Source of the DNA: Macrotrachela quadricornifera
Taxonomy: Eukaryota; Rotifera; Eurotatoria; Philodinida; Philodinidae
Direction: 5' to 3'
NCBI GenBank assembly: GCA_022393335.1
Contig: JAJEKB010021216.1
Span: 904,017 to 968,016, forward strand
Length of the DNA stretch: 64,000 nt
Both the position numbers and the translations under genes were made by a program. Position 1 is the stretch's first letter. The number at the start of each line of letters is the position of its first letter. Positions 59,988-64,000 of this stretch are shown here, piece after piece. The notes under the pieces are model-generated. The model had not been told where the DNA came from, did no database searches, and saw only the letters and a list, made by a program, of their open reading frames with translations.

Positions 59988-62588
59988 ATGTTAATGCCTC
60001 CTACATCTTCACAATTATTGACTATTCATCATAATGTAAAAATGGATCCAATATCTACTTCATCAGATTTATCTTTAGTTCAACCGGAGTAATTTAAATA
60101 AAATATAATTAATAAATTTTTTTTCTTTTTTTTTTTTGTCATCATAGATCATCAACATCAGGAATAGAAACTGATATTAATATAACGGATAAACCAGAAT
60201 ATTTATCACAATTACTTAAAGATAAAAGACAACTTGCTGCTGTACCAAATATGTTTATTCATATTGAACGTTTACTTGATCAAGGTATATATATATATAT
60301 ATTTTTATAATGTTTTTTTTTTACAAATCTTTTTAGAAATAAATAAAATTCGAACGAATCTATTTAATATAAGTCCTCGTCCAAGAATTGACTTACCTGA
60401 ACCAAATGGAGAAAAAAAAATATTTCAAGAAAAAATTCTTATTCCCGTACAACAACATCCTGAAGTAAGTTTAAATAAAAAAAAAATATTTCTAATTATG
60501 ATACAATTATTATTACTTATTCGCGCTTTTCATCAACAATATGCATGAAATTTTTATTTTTTATTTTTTTAAATATTCTATCATAATAAGAGTTAAGATA
60601 TTTCTATCCGTACGAGTATGCAAATTTTTATACTCTAGATATGCTAGTACGTCGATATTTATATATATGTATACGGTAATCTCTAACAATTTTAGTCCAA
60701 ACAGTTTCTTGCTCTTTCAACTGAAAAGAAAAAAAAAACGCACATATTCACGATTACATATATCTTTCTTTTATTTTAATATTGCTTTTGCACAATAAAA
60801 ACTAAAAATCACAAATATAAATAAATAAACTAATTTAATTTTCAAATATGAATTTTATACTTTTTATTGATTATTATGGATGCGTGCGATAATTTTTTTT
60901 TTCTTCTATAATATGCATGAATATTATCATTATCATTATTGTTTTAATAACCGATAATTTTTATTTATTTTTGTATTTATTAATAAGATTATAATTAATA
61001 AATAAATTAAATTATTTATTTTTTTAGTTTAATTTTGTTGGTCGTATATTGGGTCCAAGAGGAATGACAGCAAAACAACTTGAAACTGATACAGGTTGTA
61101 AAATAATGGTTCGTGGACGAGGATCAATGAGAGATAAACAAAAAGTAATATTTTATAATATAGATTTAAAAGAAACGATCATTTTGTTTTTTTTTTTATA
61201 TATAGGAAGATCAAAATCGTGGTAAACCAAATTGGGAACATTTAGAAGACGAACTTCATGTATTAATTCAATGTGAAGATTATGAAAATCGTGCATTAGT
61301 TAAATTAGAACGAGCAAAAGAAGAAATAAATAAATTATTAAAACCAACTGTAAATATTCTATTTTAAAAATCTAATATCTTCATTTTGTCCTTTTTTATT
61401 ATAAGGCTGAAGGTGAAGATCAATTAAAAAAAAAACAATTAACAGAATTAGCTATTATTAATGGAACATATCGTGAACCAAATTTATATTCAAAAAAATT
61501 ACAATTTCAAAGTAATCATATACCAATTGGTGCTCCATTAATATTAGCACCACATATACAACAAAATTTACTTACTGCACAAATGCAATCAAATACAGGA
61601 CCAACTTTATACACAACTCAAACCCAACCAACATTAAATACTGTTCCACAAACATCACTTTTTCAAAATAATGACACAAATTTTGTTCAAGTATTTACAT
61701 CACTACCAACAATTGATCAAATGGGAGGTTTATTAACGAATGGAACACATTTATTTGAATATCAAAATCAAACTGGTAAATCATTTTATTTTATTTAAAT
61801 ATTTTCATTTCTTTTTTTTTTCTATTTTCAGCATTTCCTTTTTTAACAACATCACCATCAACAGGTATTAAATTTAATTTCTAATCTTTTTGTTTAGTAA
61901 GCATGATATACTTGCTGTTATTATTTTAATAGACATTTCAAATATGAAAAATATTGATTCTTTTTTCTAAACTTTGCTTTAATGCATGATCTCTTTTCAC
62001 ATTTATATGACTACTATAAAAACAAAAGAAACATATTAAAAAAATCTTGCTTTATACATATACATTTTTTTTTCTAATGAAATCAAATAAGTAAATTATT
62101 CTATTTAATCAAAAATCAATTGATAAATAACAGCAGATAATGTGCTTCTATAAATAGAAATAGACAGTTATAGATATAGGCATATAAAAAAAAAAAACAT
62201 CAATTCTCTCTCTCCTTCTAGGCTCATTAATATCATTGATTCATCGGTGACGAAAGAAAAAAAAAAATAAAAAGCATGAAGCAATAAAACGCTTAAATTC
62301 TTTTTGAGAATCAAGTTTTTTATTAATATAATTTCTTTTGTTTATAAATGCTATAGAATCGACTGATAATCATAAAAATGATTTTTCTAAACAGATGTAT
62401 ATAATTATTTCTATAATATCTCACTGCTTTGTTTGCTTTTTGTTTCTCTTCTTTATCGTGCAGGTGTAGCTACTAGATCAACAACAAACAATGCTTCAGG
62501 AAACATCACACCAGCAGCAACAGGTTCTTCTGTCTCTGCCCGGTATCATCCTTACACAATTCAACCACCTCGTCTTAATCGATCTTAG
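59988..62588 (+). CDS. QKI: Quaking/HOW-type STAR RNA-binding protein
   Basis: Eight exons (59988..60088, 60148..60284, 60337..60464, 61028..61144, 61206..61349, 61406..61775, 61832..61864, 62464..62588) give 384 residues. QUA1 (about 45-90: [29 protein letters not shown]) is the dimerisation segment. The KH domain (about 105-205) has [19 protein letters not shown] with the GPRG loop, and [18 protein letters not shown]2 follows ([20 protein letters not shown]). The C-terminus ends [12 protein letters not shown], like the RVHPY tail of QKI. Such proteins bind ACUAAY-type sites and control splicing, stability and translation. The ATG at 59988 is followed by another at 59994. The tiny exon 7 (33 bp) may be alternatively spliced. 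Confidence 0.93.
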
Positions 62589-64000
62589 ACTCCTTTTAAC
62601 TTATTTTTATAACTAAAAATAACATATTAAGGTTTGTTTTATTATCTAATAAATAAATAAATAAATAAAATAAAATAAAATAAATAAATAATTTAATATT
62701 TACACTTATTTAACAATCTTGTGTAAAACATATTCATCCTTAATATTATAATTAATTTATAACAAACAAATAAATTTCTCTAGGACTATGCTATTCTTTT
62801 TTTTTTCTCTTATTGGTGATAATTATTAAATGATTAATTTTTACTGATAAATTATTTTTTTCTGTTGTATTATATTTCTTCTTCTTTTTTTTAATTATAT
62901 GGATTTTATATTTGTTATTTTGATTCGATGTTTTTCGTGATTATTAAATAGAGTTAAATCATTCTTTTTCAATAATAATTTTCGATGACAAACTTTACTA
63001 GAAATAATTGTTATTAAAGTTTAAAAAAAAGAAAATAAATTAATATAAAACAATGTAAGATCAAAGAAGTAATCATTCTTCTTTGTTTACAGATATTTTT
63101 TGTTTTGTGATCTTTCAAGCATTTTTATTTAAGTGAAAAAGATATATAAATCAAATAATAAAGGAAGAAATAATAATATATTAAAGCAAAATATGTCACG
63201 CATAGATAAAGAGAGATACAAGTCCAACATCATTATTAAAATAGAGCTCATTACCATAGGCAATTTCTATTTGCTGACATGAATATAATAGAAAAAAGAA
63301 ATAGTCAACACTATCTTTTTTTTTATTATACACATTTACAAGACAATATTCCAAGCAATAAAAAGTATGTTTTTTGTTTTAACAATTATTTGTTTTTTCA
63401 TTAAATACATGTAAATTTACTAATTATCTTCTTCACCAATACCTACTCATATACAAATAACTATTCGTCACATTGTGAAAATAAAAAAAAAAAAAAGGAA
63501 AATTGATAAAATCCCAAGAGTACATCCTCTGTTGTCATACCATTGTCGAAATACTAATTTATCATACTTTAGTAACAATAGTAAATTCTATCCAACTTTT
63601 CCCTAGACGAATCTTGGATAAATTCAATTTGTTTTATCCGTAAATTTTAAATTTATTTTTTATCTACAATCAGTCGGTGTCAATTTGACCTTATAATTAT
63701 TAATTACATTGTTTTTATTGCTTCATATTAAATTACTATTGGCACATGACTGGAAGAGTATAAGAAAACAAGATTTTATTTCTATTCTAATTGATTACAT
63801 ATAACTAAAAGAAGAAAAAAAACATATACATAAAATTTGCATAGATAGTGAGTAAAAATAAAATTATACTATTTCATTATAAGATTAAAGAGCCTAAAAA
63901 TTTGCTTGTCATTTCTATCTTATTATTATTTAGTTAAAATTCATATATATATATATATATCATCCTTGTCGCTCAATGATGATGGATGAACACCCAATGG
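62589..64000. other. Quaking 3' flank, no gene
   Basis: Contains an AAATA microsatellite (62645-62690) with many AATAAA signals, poly(A) runs and an AT tract at 63943-63960. No coding sequence recognised up to the window end. Confidence 0.5.

Overview
The window looks like a piece of a bdelloid rotifer nuclear genome. The evidence is a very AT-rich sequence with many short GT-AG introns (mostly 45-100 bp) and clear metazoan genes (Hox3, quaking, AMFR/gp78, SNF8, TBCCD1 and an NKCC-type SLC12 transporter). These sit beside the mixture typical of bdelloids: a mono-ADP-ribosyltransferase fused to TPRs, genes with fungal-like relatives (an RTA1-like membrane protein and a GH78 alpha-L-rhamnosidase), and many small foldback or MITE-type transposons. 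I cannot name the species. All exon coordinates were derived by hand from open frames, GT-AG sites and family conservation.

Layout. 1-1715 is the 5' part of an ART-TPR gene (minus strand, running off the left edge). 5.3-6.1 kb holds a tRNA-derived SINE candidate and a dead hAT transposase tail. 6.9-7.5 kb is a claudin/PMP22-like gene. 7.6-10.8 kb is a block of foldback elements. 12.1-13.8 kb is a nuclear receptor and 17.2-18.2 kb a single-exon GPCR. 20.2-21.9 kb contains a dead carboxylesterase fragment followed by a foldback element with a nested hAT MITE (perfect 8-bp target duplication). 24.3-24.7 kb is a decayed ART fragment. 27.4-28.2 kb is the RTA1-like gene.

The gene-dense core is 29.1-40.0 kb. 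AMFR, SNF8 and TBCCD1 lie head-to-tail on the plus strand and a 17-exon NKCC gene lies on the minus strand. SNF8 and TBCCD1 are separated by only 41 bp, ending in a polypyrimidine-AG directly before the ATG, which suggests a trans-spliced operon. AMFR (ER ubiquitin ligase), SNF8 (ESCRT-II) and TBCCD1 (centrosome/Golgi positioning) are general cell-biology genes with no obvious shared pathway.

43.4-44.7 kb is Hox3. Its homeodomain is completed by a 6-nucleotide microexon encoding homeodomain residues 45-46. 47.9-52.7 kb is a GH78 alpha-L-rhamnosidase gene split by a 2.2-kb foldback transposon with a perfect 9-bp target duplication. Removing the element and one duplication copy leaves a continuous frame. 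53.5-54.9 kb holds two more palindromic elements. 58.1-59.0 kb (minus) is a rotifer-type protein of unknown function that diverges from a quaking/HOW-type STAR RNA-binding gene at 60.0-62.6 kb. The remaining sequence is AT-rich and I see no genes in it.
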